The notes under the pieces are model-generated. The model did no database searches and was not told where the DNA came from. It saw only the letters and a program-made list of their open reading frames with translations. 12,929 nt of DNA from Rhodoferax sp. UBA5149 (lineage in GTDB: Bacteria > Pseudomonadota > Gammaproteobacteria > Burkholderiales > Burkholderiaceae_C). This document shows positions 1-6,594 of the stretch, piece by piece. How positions within the stretch are numbered: the stretch's first letter is position 1; each line of letters starts with the position of its first letter. The DNA lies in assembly GCF_002413825.1 (NCBI RefSeq), contig NZ_DHXT01000158.1, forward strand, positions 502-13,430. The letters are read 5' to 3'. Both the position numbers and the translations under genes were made by a program.

Positions 1-1415
1 GGAACGGCTACCGGCACCTGGAGTTGTATTTTGGCGTGAGCGGTTCGGGCCGTGTGTTGCATACCCTCAATCCGCGCCTGCACCCGGATCAAATTGTCTG
101 GATTGCCAACCACGCCGAAGACTCGGTGCTTTGCTTTGACATGAGTTTTCTGCCCATCGTCAAACTGATCCACAGCCGTTGCACCACCATCAAACACTTT
201 GTGGCGCTGTGTGATGTGGGCAAATTGCCTGCTGACACCGGCATTCCTGGCCTGGTCAGCTACGAAGCCTGGATTGGTGCGCAATCCAGCAACTACCAGT
301 GGCCGTCGTTTGATGAAAATTCAGCCAGCAGCATGTGCTACACCAGTGGCACGACCGGCAACCCCAAAGCGGCCTTGTACAGCCACCGTTCGACCATGCT
401 GCACGCCCTGTCAGGTGCCTTGCCGGACGCCTTGAGCATGAGCGCGCGCGACACTGTGTTGCCGGTGGTGCCCATGTTCCATGTCAACGCCTGGGGTTTG
501 CCCTACTCCGCCGCCATGACGGGTGCCAAACTGGTGTTTCCCGGGCCGGCCATGGACGGCAAATCGATTTACGACTTGATCGAGACCGAGCGTGTGTCTT
601 TCGCGGCCGGTGTTCCGACCGTATGGCAAATGATGCTGGGTCACATGCAGGCGGGGGGCTTGCGCTTCACGACGCTCAAACGCACAGTGATCGGTGGCTC
701 GGCCTGCCCACCCGCCATGATCACGGCGTTCAACGACGTCTACGGGGTGGAGGTGCTGCACGCCTGGGGCATGACGGAGATGTCGCCGCTGGGTACGGTC
801 TGTACCCTCAAGAACAAGCATCTTGCCATGGCGCCCGAGGAAAAAATGAAAGTCCGGCTTAAGCAGGGACGGGGAATTTTCGGGGTCGACATGAAGATCG
901 TCGATGGCGACGGCCATGAACTGCCCTGGGACGGCAAGGCCTATGGTGACCTGCTGGTCAAGGGGCCGTGGATCATCAGCGAGTATTTCAAAGGGGAGGG
1001 TGGCGCGCCGCTGATAGACGGCTGGTTCCCGACCGGCGACGTGGCCACGATCGACGCGGACGGCTACATGCAAATCACCGACCGCAGCAAAGACGTCATC
1101 AAATCCGGCGGCGAATGGATCAGCTCCATCGACGTGGAGAACATTGCCATGGCCCATCCCGCCGTGGCGATGGCGGCGTGCATTGGCATGAAGCATCCAA
1201 AGTGGGATGAGCGGCCCATCATCGCGGTGATGAAGAAGCCGGGCGCAGAGGTGTCGCGTGATGAGCTCCTCAAGTTTTATGAAGGAAAAACGGCCAAATT
1301 TCAGATTCCGGACGACGTCGTGTTTGTCGACGCGATTCCCCTGGGTGGCACGGGCAAGATGCAGAAGACAAAACTGCGTGAGTTGCTCAAGGATTACAAA
1401 CTGCCTGATGCCTGA
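1..1415 (+). CDS. Acyl-CoA ligase (AMP-forming), 5' truncated by window
   Basis: Activates a carboxylic acid to its CoA thioester through an acyl-adenylate, in the cytoplasm. The reading frame is open from base 3, so the true start lies upstream. About 470 residues are visible where the family usually has about 540-550. Motifs seen in order: the phosphate-binding loop YTSGTTGNPK (339-368); HAWGMTE (759-779), the adenine-site motif; GWFPTGD (1020-1040), with the conserved Asp; the hinge region DRSKDVIKSGGEW; and near the C-terminus GGTGKMQK, whose Lys codon at 1356-1358 is the expected adenylation lysine. The sequence resembles the medium-chain or methylthiopropionyl-CoA ligase (DmdB) branch of the fatty acyl-CoA synthetases. 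The chain length used cannot be read from it. Its place beside a transporter and beta-oxidation genes suggests that it activates the imported acid. A 7-bp tandem repeat covers the stop codon. Confidence 0.9.
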   Translation, partial: NGYRHLELYFGVSGSGRVLHTLNPRLHPDQIVWIANHAEDSVLCFDMSFLPIVKLIHSRCTTIKHFVALCDVGKLPADTGIPGLVSYEAWIGAQSSNYQWPSFDENSASSMCYTSGTTGNPKAALYSHRSTMLHALSGALPDALSMSARDTVLPVVPMFHVNAWGLPYSAAMTGAKLVFPGPAMDGKSIYDLIETERVSFAAGVPTVWQMMLGHMQAGGLRFTTLKRTVIGGSACPPAMITAFNDVYGVEVLHAWGMTEMSPLGTVCTLKNKHLAMAPEEKMKVRLKQGRGIFGVDMKIVDGDGHELPWDGKAYGDLLVKGPWIISEYFKGEGGAPLIDGWFPTGDVATIDADGYMQITDRSKDVIKSGGEWISSIDVENIAMAHPAVAMAACIGMKHPKWDERPIIAVMKKPGAEVSRDELLKFYEGKTAKFQIPDDVVFVDAIPLGGTGKMQKTKLRELLKDYKLPDA

Positions 1416-1423
1416 TGCCTGAT
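1403..1423. repeat. 7-bp tandem repeat, three perfect copies, over the ligase stop codon
   Basis: Three head-to-tail copies of gcctgat fill this stretch. The ligase TGA (1413-1415) lies in the second copy. Because the unit is not a multiple of three, gain or loss of a copy would alter only the last residues of the protein. Confidence 0.8.
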
Positions 1424-1448
1424 CAGGGCGATCACGTCAACAGGAGTT

Positions 1449-1473
1449 GCAGGCCCGCATCGTGCCGGGCTGC
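1449..1473 (+). other. GC-rich hairpin after the ligase gene, possible weak terminator
   Basis: GCAG-g-CCCG (1449-1457) can pair with CGGG-CTGC (1466-1473), with one bulged G and an 8-nt loop. No run of T follows, so it is at best a weak or Rho-assisted terminator. A smaller stem TGATC/GATCA (1420-1424/1430-1434) lies just upstream. Together these may separate ligase transcription from the binding-protein gene. Confidence 0.35.
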
Positions 1474-1498
1474 ATGAGGTGTTTGTGGTTGATTCAGG

Positions 1499-1581
1499 CT
1501 ACGGGAAACCCCTCGTGATGCAATGCAATAAAACTTGTAAGCTTGGCGTGTGTTTATTGTCAGAAACTTAGGAGATTTTTA
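1499..1581 (+). promoter_or_regulatory. Conserved leader/promoter region of first binding-protein gene
   Basis: The 83 nt before the start codon align without gaps to the 83 nt before the second binding-protein gene; by hand count 60 of 83 bases are identical. The best conserved blocks are GGAAAnCCCTCGTG (from 1504), the dyad TGC-N3-GCA (1519-1527), ACTTGTA (1533-1539) and the ribosome-binding site AGGAG (1570-1574). This indicates a shared promoter or operator, but no convincing -35/-10 pair could be assigned. Confidence 0.55.
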
Positions 1582-2817
1582 ATGAAATTTACGATGAAGT
1601 TTGTTGCAGCTAGCGTTGCCGTTTTGTGCGTCGGCGGCGCGTTTGCCCAAAGTGGTGAAACGGTCAAAATTGCCTTTATCGATCCACTTTCGGGGCCGTT
1701 CGCCAATGTGGGGCAAAACCAGCTCAAAAGCTGGCAGTTTGCTGCGGAGCACTTCGCTGGTAAGAAGAATCCGGCGGGTGTGAAGTTTGAGGTGACTGGC
1801 TTTGACAATAAGGGTTCACCGCAAGAAAGTCTGAATTCGCTCAAGGCAGCCATCGACCAGGGCTTTCGCTATGTCACGCAAGGCAACGGCTCGGGTGCTG
1901 CCATGGCGATCTCTGACGCGGTGACCAAGTTCAATGAACGAAACCCTGGCAAGGAGGTGCTATACCTCAATTACGCAGCGGTAGATCCGGCCTTGACCAA
2001 CGAGAAGTGCGAGTACTGGCATTTCCGTCTGGACGCCGATACCACCATGAAGATGGAGGCCTTGACCACTTTCATGAAGGACCAGCCGAGCGTCAAGAAG
2101 GTGTACTTGCTGAATCAGAACTACTCACACGGTCAGCAGGTCTCCAAGTATTTCAAGGAAGATATTGCCCGCAAGCGCCCGGATGTGAAAATCGTGGGTG
2201 ATGATCTTCATCCGATCGGTCAGGTCAAGGACTTTGCGCCCTATGTTGCCAAGATCAAGCAGTCCGGCGCCGATGCCATCGTCACCGGCAACTGGGGCGC
2301 GGATTTGACGCTGCTGGTCAAGGCGCTCAATGACGCCGGCCTCAAGATTCCCATGTATACCTATTACGCGGGGGTCACTGGTACGCCTACCGCGCTGGCC
2401 GCCGGTGGCGACAGCGAGGTTTACGTGATTGCGTATGGGCATTCCAATCAGCCAGGCGAGATCGGGAAGATGGAGACCGAGTTCAAAAAGAAGTTCAATG
2501 ACGACTACTACACGTTTGCCACTTATAACGGTATCGAATTGATGGGTGCTGCGATTGCCAAAGCGAAGTCCATCGATCCGGTCAAAGTAGCGGCCGCTCT
2601 GGAGGGTTTGACGGTCAAGAGCTTTGCGGGTGAGGTGACCATGCGCAAGAGCGATCACCAGTTGCAGCAGACCATGTTTGTGACCAAGTGGCAAAAAGTC
2701 GACAAGAAAAACCCATACAGTGTTGAGAATACGGGTTACACATTTGCGCCTGTCAAGCAGATGGATCCTTACGTTGCCAGCACGCCGACCAGCTGCCAGA
2801 TGAAGCGTCCGGGCTAA
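1582..2817 (+). CDS. Periplasmic substrate-binding protein of a Liv-type ABC importer (copy 1)
   Basis: Captures the solute in the periplasm and delivers it to the membrane permeases. It belongs to the type 1 periplasmic binding fold (Peripla_BP_6, LivK-like). The ATG at 1582 was chosen over the upstream GTG at 1543 because AGGAG sits 7 nt before it and because it begins a proper signal peptide: a Lys-containing n-region, a hydrophobic core, and cleavage expected after AFA (residues 20-22). The mature protein opens with an ETVKIAFIDPLSGP stretch typical of the family. The protein is 411 aa, in the usual range. The mature chain has exactly two Cys, at 143 and 405, suggesting a disulfide that ties down the C-terminal tail. 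It is about 75% identical, without gaps, to the next gene. The ligand is unknown: Liv-type binding proteins are often named for branched amino acids, but many bind aromatic, fatty or dicarboxylic acids, and the neighbours favour an acid. Confidence 0.93.
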   Translation: MKFTMKFVAASVAVLCVGGAFAQSGETVKIAFIDPLSGPFANVGQNQLKSWQFAAEHFAGKKNPAGVKFEVTGFDNKGSPQESLNSLKAAIDQGFRYVTQGNGSGAAMAISDAVTKFNERNPGKEVLYLNYAAVDPALTNEKCEYWHFRLDADTTMKMEALTTFMKDQPSVKKVYLLNQNYSHGQQVSKYFKEDIARKRPDVKIVGDDLHPIGQVKDFAPYVAKIKQSGADAIVTGNWGADLTLLVKALNDAGLKIPMYTYYAGVTGTPTALAAGGDSEVYVIAYGHSNQPGEIGKMETEFKKKFNDDYYTFATYNGIELMGAAIAKAKSIDPVKVAAALEGLTVKSFAGEVTMRKSDHQLQQTMFVTKWQKVDKKNPYSVENTGYTFAPVKQMDPYVASTPTSCQMKRPG

Positions 2818-2871
2818 ACCCGGTGGCGCTGGCGCTCCCTTTGACGCACCCCTTGGACGTTTAAGGGTTGG

Positions 2872-2900
2872 GGCATGAACAGCTTACCTATGTTCATGCC
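2872..2900. repeat. 9-bp perfect inverted repeat between the two binding-protein genes
   Basis: GGCATGAAC (2872-2880) and GTTCATGCC (2892-2900) are perfect complements with an 11-nt loop. No T-run follows, so it is not a canonical terminator. It could be a 3' mRNA-stabilising hairpin for the first gene or an operator for the second. A smaller stem CCCTT/AAGGG lies just upstream (2850-2854/2863-2867). Confidence 0.6.
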
Positions 2901-2925
2901 TATCGAGTCACATGGGTGATACACC

Positions 2926-3008
2926 CTACTGGAAAACCCTCGTGCTGCAGCGCACAATTACTTGTACGCTGAGAGCTTGTTGATTTATTGAAACTCAGGA
3001 GATCTTTT
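2926..3008 (+). promoter_or_regulatory. Conserved leader/promoter region of second binding-protein gene
   Basis: This is the paralogous copy of the leader at 1499-1581: same length, no gaps, about 72% identical. Shared elements are GGAAAACCCTCGTG (from 2931), the dyad TGC-N3-GCA (2946-2954), ACTTGTA (2960-2966) and AGGAG (2997-3001). Its presence suggests that the second gene has its own promoter. Confidence 0.55.
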
Positions 3009-4244
3009 ATGACCTTTTCGATGAAAGTTGTTGCGGCTACTGCTGCCTTTTTGTGCGTCAGTGGCGCGTTTGCCCAAAAGGGTGAAACCGTCAGAATTGC
3101 CATGATCGAGGGCCTGTCCGGGCCGATGGCCAATGTCGGCGGCAACCAGCTGAAAAATTGGCAATTTCTTGCCGACCCTGCGAACGGCGTTAGGAACCCC
3201 GCTGGCGTGAAATTTGAAATCGTCGGCATGGACAGCAAAGGTTCGCCACAAGAAGCACTCTCAACCTTCAAGGCAGCGGTCGACCAGGGCTTTCGTTACA
3301 TCGCGCAAGGCAACGGATCCGGCGCGGCACTGGCCTTGTCCGATGCCGTAGCCAAGTACAACGAACGCAATCCGGGCAAAGAGGTCGTCTACCTGAATTA
3401 CGCTGCGGTCGATCCGGCTTTGACCAACGAGAAATGCAACTACTGGCACTTCCGGCTGGATGCTGACACCTCCCAAAAGATGGAAGCGTTGACCAGCTTC
3501 ATGAAGGACAAGCCCAGTGTCAAAAAGATATACCTGTTTAATCAGAATTACTCACACGGACAGCAGGTTGCCAAGTATTTCAAGGAGGGCATGGCCCGCA
3601 AACGGCCTGATGCCAAGATCATCGGCGAAGACCTCGTGCCGATGGGACAGGTCAAGGACTTTGCGCCTTACGTCGCCAAGATCAAGGCGTCGGGTGCCGA
3701 CACCATCGTCACTGGCAATTGGGGTCAGGACCTGACGCTGTTCGTCAAGGCCATGAATGAAGCTGGGCTCAAGCTGCCGATGTATACCTACTATGCTGGT
3801 GTGTCGGGCACGCCCACCGCTCTGGCAGCAGGCGGTGAAAGCGAGGTTTATCAGATCGCGTACAACCACTCCAATTACACCGGGATCATGGGCAAATTAA
3901 TGCACGACTTCCAGATGAAGTTCGGCGACGATTTTTATACCTTCTCCATTTACAACGGCCTGGTGTTGTTGAGTGAAGCCATGGCCAAGGCCAAATCCAC
4001 CGACCCGGTCAAGGTGGCGGCTGCCATGGAGGGGCTGAAGTTCCAGGGTTTCAATGGCGAGTCCGAAATGCGCAAATCCGATCACCAGATGCAACAGGGG
4101 CTATATATCTCCAAATGGCAAAAGGTGGACAAGAAGAACCCTTATAGCGTGGAAAAAACCGGCTACACTTTTGCGCCTGTCAAATACATTGAGGCATATG
4201 TGGCCAGTACGCCCACCAGCTGTCAGATGAAGCGTCCGGGCTAA
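3009..4244 (+). CDS. Periplasmic substrate-binding protein of a Liv-type ABC importer (copy 2)
   Basis: Paralogue of the preceding gene with the same expected role of periplasmic solute capture. The ATG at 3009 is preceded at 7 nt by AGGAG (2997-3001), exactly as in copy 1, and begins a signal peptide with cleavage expected after AFA (residues 20-22). The product is again 411 aa and ends with the same TPTSCQMKRPG tail. By hand count 307 of 411 residues match copy 1. Differences cluster at residues 51-60, 291-301, 341-350 and 361-366, while residues 121-150 and 371-390 are almost invariant. The Cys pair at 143 and 405 is kept. Divergence in a few patches may mean a different or broader ligand range for the same transporter. 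A strong terminator follows directly, so the permease genes downstream are not simply the tail of this transcript. Confidence 0.93.
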   Translation: MTFSMKVVAATAAFLCVSGAFAQKGETVRIAMIEGLSGPMANVGGNQLKNWQFLADPANGVRNPAGVKFEIVGMDSKGSPQEALSTFKAAVDQGFRYIAQGNGSGAALALSDAVAKYNERNPGKEVVYLNYAAVDPALTNEKCNYWHFRLDADTSQKMEALTSFMKDKPSVKKIYLFNQNYSHGQQVAKYFKEGMARKRPDAKIIGEDLVPMGQVKDFAPYVAKIKASGADTIVTGNWGQDLTLFVKAMNEAGLKLPMYTYYAGVSGTPTALAAGGESEVYQIAYNHSNYTGIMGKLMHDFQMKFGDDFYTFSIYNGLVLLSEAMAKAKSTDPVKVAAAMEGLKFQGFNGESEMRKSDHQMQQGLYISKWQKVDKKNPYSVEKTGYTFAPVKYIEAYVASTPTSCQMKRPG

Positions 4245-4258
4245 AGCCGGTCACGTCG

Positions 4259-4297
4259 AACGCCGGGTGACGTTGTCGTTACCCCGGCGTTTTTTTT
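4259..4297 (+). terminator. Strong intrinsic terminator after the binding-protein genes
   Basis: AACGCCGGGTGACG (4259-4272) pairs with CGTTA-c-CCCGGCGTT (4277-4291) around a TTGT tetraloop. This makes a stem of about 14 pairs with one bulged C and one G-T pair, and it is followed by eight T (4290-4297). It lies 15 nt after the stop codon of the second binding-protein gene. Confidence 0.93.
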
Positions 4298-4353
4298 CGC
4301 ATCGGTCATTTGCGCTTGTTGCTTTGACTTTTTTACTACTTCACGAGTACGCC

Positions 4354-5301
4354 ATGGAGTTCTACACTATTTCACTGCTGAACGGCATCAGCTACGGCCT
4401 GCTGCTGTTCATGCTGAGTTCCGGGCTGACGCTGATCTTCAGCATGATGGGCGTTCTCAACTTCGCCCACGCTTCTTTCTACATGGTGGGCGCCTACTTT
4501 GCCTACACCGTGACCTCCGTCCTTGGGTTTTGGCCGGCCTTGCTGTTGGCGCCTTTGTTGGTGGGTCTGCTGGGGGCTGCATTCGAGCGGTATTGCCTGC
4601 GTCGGGTGCACAAATTCGGACACGTTCCCGAACTTCTCATCACCTTCGGCCTGAGTTACATCATTCTCGAATTGGTGCAACTGATATGGGGACGCAGTTC
4701 CGTGGACTACCGGGTGCCGGTGGCTCTGGATGGTCCCCTGTTTACCCTCTTTGGTACCCAATTCCCGACGTACCGGGCCTTCATGATGGGGGTGGCGATT
4801 CTCATGTTGATTGCCATCTGGCTGTTGCTCACCCGAACCCGGATCGGTCTGGTCATTCAGGCCGCCTTGACGCATCCCGAGACGGTTGAGGCTTTGGGGC
4901 ACAACGTGCCACGCGTCTTCATGCTGGTGTTTGGGGGGGGGTGTGCGCTGGCCGGTTTGGCCGGTGTCATTGGCGGCAATGCATTTGTTACCGAGCCAAG
5001 CATGGCGTTCTCGGTAGGAGGCGTTATTTTCGTGGTGGTCGTGGTGGGTGGCATGGGCTCCCTCGCGGGTGCTTTTCTGGCTTCTCTCATCATTGGTGTT
5101 CTTCAGACATTTGCAGTGGCCATTGATGCTTCTTTGCTGTCAGCATTTGACACGGTTGGGGTGGTGCTGGCGCCCTCGACATTTGGCTATGCGCTGTTAA
5201 AGCTCAAGCTCAGTCAGGTGGCTCCCATCCTGCCCTATCTGTTTCTGGTGTTAATCCTTATTTTCCGGCCTAGGGGCCTGCTCGGCACGCGGGAGGGCTG
5301 A
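4354..5301 (+). CDS. livH: ABC transporter inner-membrane permease, LivH-like
   Basis: One of two membrane subunits of the importer; it forms half of the translocation channel in the inner membrane. The ATG at 4354 gives MEFYTISLLNGISYG, the normal family N-terminus, and a 315-aa product, slightly longer than the roughly 290-300 aa usual for the family. The upstream GTG at 4267 falls inside the terminator hairpin and was rejected. The ribosome-binding site is weak (ACGAG, 4343-4347). The protein is strongly hydrophobic with about eight membrane spans, has a cytoplasmic coupling loop near residues 162-186 (RTRIGLVIQAALTHPETVEALG), and ends RPRGLLG. Residues about 256-289 form an inserted or longer loop before the last span. 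A nine-G homopolymer lies in the gene at 4933-4941. The stop is 3 nt before the next start, so translation is probably coupled. No clear promoter was found in 4298-4353. Confidence 0.9.
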   Translation: MEFYTISLLNGISYGLLLFMLSSGLTLIFSMMGVLNFAHASFYMVGAYFAYTVTSVLGFWPALLLAPLLVGLLGAAFERYCLRRVHKFGHVPELLITFGLSYIILELVQLIWGRSSVDYRVPVALDGPLFTLFGTQFPTYRAFMMGVAILMLIAIWLLLTRTRIGLVIQAALTHPETVEALGHNVPRVFMLVFGGGCALAGLAGVIGGNAFVTEPSMAFSVGGVIFVVVVVGGMGSLAGAFLASLIIGVLQTFAVAIDASLLSAFDTVGVVLAPSTFGYALLKLKLSQVAPILPYLFLVLILIFRPRGLLGTREG

Positions 5302-5304
5302 TTC

Positions 5305-6594
5305 ATGAGTAGCAATGTTTATCAGTTCAAGCCGTTCAATATCGGTCGCACCATTGTCTGGACCTCATTTGCGGTGATTTTATTGGTGGCGCCTTTGCTG
5401 TTTACCAGCAGCTTGAGCCAGACCATGCTCAGTCAAATGGGTATTTCCATCATCGTATGCCTCAGCTACAACATACTGCTGGGGCAGGGTGGCATGTTGA
5501 GCTTTGGCCATGCGGTTTATTCCGGAATGGGCTCGTTTCTGGCCATTCACACCCTGAATCTGGTGACCGGTGGACTGCCCTTGCCGGTTAGCTTGATCCC
5601 CATTGTGGGCGGGCTTGCCAGCATGGTGGTCGCCGTCATTCTGGGCTGGGTGACTACCAAGAAAGCGGCGACACCGTTTGCGATGATTACCATGGGTATT
5701 GGTGAATTGGTGTGGGCCATGTCCTTGATGTTTCCGGAATTCTTTGGAGGCGAGGGCGGCGTTTCAGGTAACCGCGTGACTGGCTTTAAGGTCTTGGGAA
5801 TCACTTACGGTCCGCAGATTCAGTTGTACTACCTGATTGCCATCTATACCTTTGTGTGTACCGGCCTGATGTTTGCATTCACCCGCACCCCATTGGGACG
5901 CATGCTGAACGCGGTTCGTGACAACCCCGAACGCGTTGCGTTCGTGGGTTATGACACTCAGAAAGTCCGATATTTCGCTTTCATCGTGGCTGCTTTTTTC
6001 GCCGGTATTTCCGGTGGTCTGGCGGCCTTGAATTTTGAAATCGTCACCTCGGAAGTGGTCAGTGGCTACCGTTCGGGTGCCTACCTGTTGTTCACATTTC
6101 TGGGTGGTTCGACCTTTTTCTTCGGGCCCATCATCGGTGCCGTTCTCATGGTGCTCGCGTTTGTCCTGTTGTCCGAATTCACGAAGGCCTGGCTGCTGTA
6201 CCTGGGTTTGGTTTTCTTGTTCATGGTGATGTACGCGCCGGGCGGCGTGGCTTCCCTGATCATGATGAACTTGCGGGTGGCGGCATTCGGTCATCTGCGA
6301 AAACTTTTGGTAAGGTATTTGTCACTTGCGCTGACGGCGCTGGTGGTGCTTATTGGCGTTGCCGCGATGATCGAGATGACTTACCACATGCAACTGAACG
6401 CAGCACTCGGGCCCGAGTTGTCGTTCATGGGCGGCACCCTTGACACGAAGAGCCTGAACAGCTGGTTAGGCGCCATCGTTGTGAGCTTGACGGGGCTGGG
6501 ACTGTTCGAAGTCTGTCGCCGAAAATTCGCAAGCGAATGGGGCCAGATTCAGGAAAGCATTGAAAAAGAAATTAAACGGAGGGATGCGCTATGA
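5305..6594 (+). CDS. livM: ABC transporter inner-membrane permease, LivM-like, with C-terminal extension
   Basis: Second membrane subunit of the importer. The ATG at 5305 has GGGAGGG (5291-5297) 7 nt upstream. Family features: NILLGQGGMLSFGHAVY near residues 56-72, and the cytoplasmic coupling loop RTPLGRMLNAVRDNPERVAF near 194-213. LivM proteins of this type usually end soon after an APxG(L/V) segment, here MYAPGGVASLIM at 309-320. This protein continues for about 110 more residues to 429 aa. The extra part has two hydrophobic segments (about 338-358 and 386-403) joined by a polar, probably periplasmic loop, and then a charged tail (EWGQIQESIEKEIKRRD) that could be helical. The reading frame is clean and the next gene overlaps by ATGA, so the extension is not an artefact of a lost stop. 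The role of the extension is unknown. Confidence 0.9.
   Translation: MSSNVYQFKPFNIGRTIVWTSFAVILLVAPLLFTSSLSQTMLSQMGISIIVCLSYNILLGQGGMLSFGHAVYSGMGSFLAIHTLNLVTGGLPLPVSLIPIVGGLASMVVAVILGWVTTKKAATPFAMITMGIGELVWAMSLMFPEFFGGEGGVSGNRVTGFKVLGITYGPQIQLYYLIAIYTFVCTGLMFAFTRTPLGRMLNAVRDNPERVAFVGYDTQKVRYFAFIVAAFFAGISGGLAALNFEIVTSEVVSGYRSGAYLLFTFLGGSTFFFGPIIGAVLMVLAFVLLSEFTKAWLLYLGLVFLFMVMYAPGGVASLIMMNLRVAAFGHLRKLLVRYLSLALTALVVLIGVAAMIEMTYHMQLNAALGPELSFMGGTLDTKSLNSWLGAIVVSLTGLGLFEVCRRKFASEWGQIQESIEKEIKRRDAL

Noticed and set aside
411..1196. 261-codon minus-strand frame within the ligase gene
   Set aside because: It is the complement of strongly conserved ligase motifs and has no family resemblance of its own.
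1543..1581. GTG at 1543 as the start of the first binding protein
   Set aside because: The ATG at 1582 has an ideal ribosome site and starts a proper signal peptide; the longer form would disturb it.
2988..3008. Upstream start at 2988 for the second binding protein
   Set aside because: The extension would overlap the ribosome site AGGAG, and the ATG at 3009 matches copy 1 exactly.
1499..4253. The tandem repeat as a mobile element or composite transposon
   Set aside because: No transposase, terminal inverted repeats or target duplication are visible; it is a gene duplication with diverged copies.
4267..4353. GTG at 4267 as the start of livH
   Set aside because: It lies inside the terminator hairpin, and the extra 29 residues do not match the family; the ATG at 4354 gives the normal LivH N-terminus.
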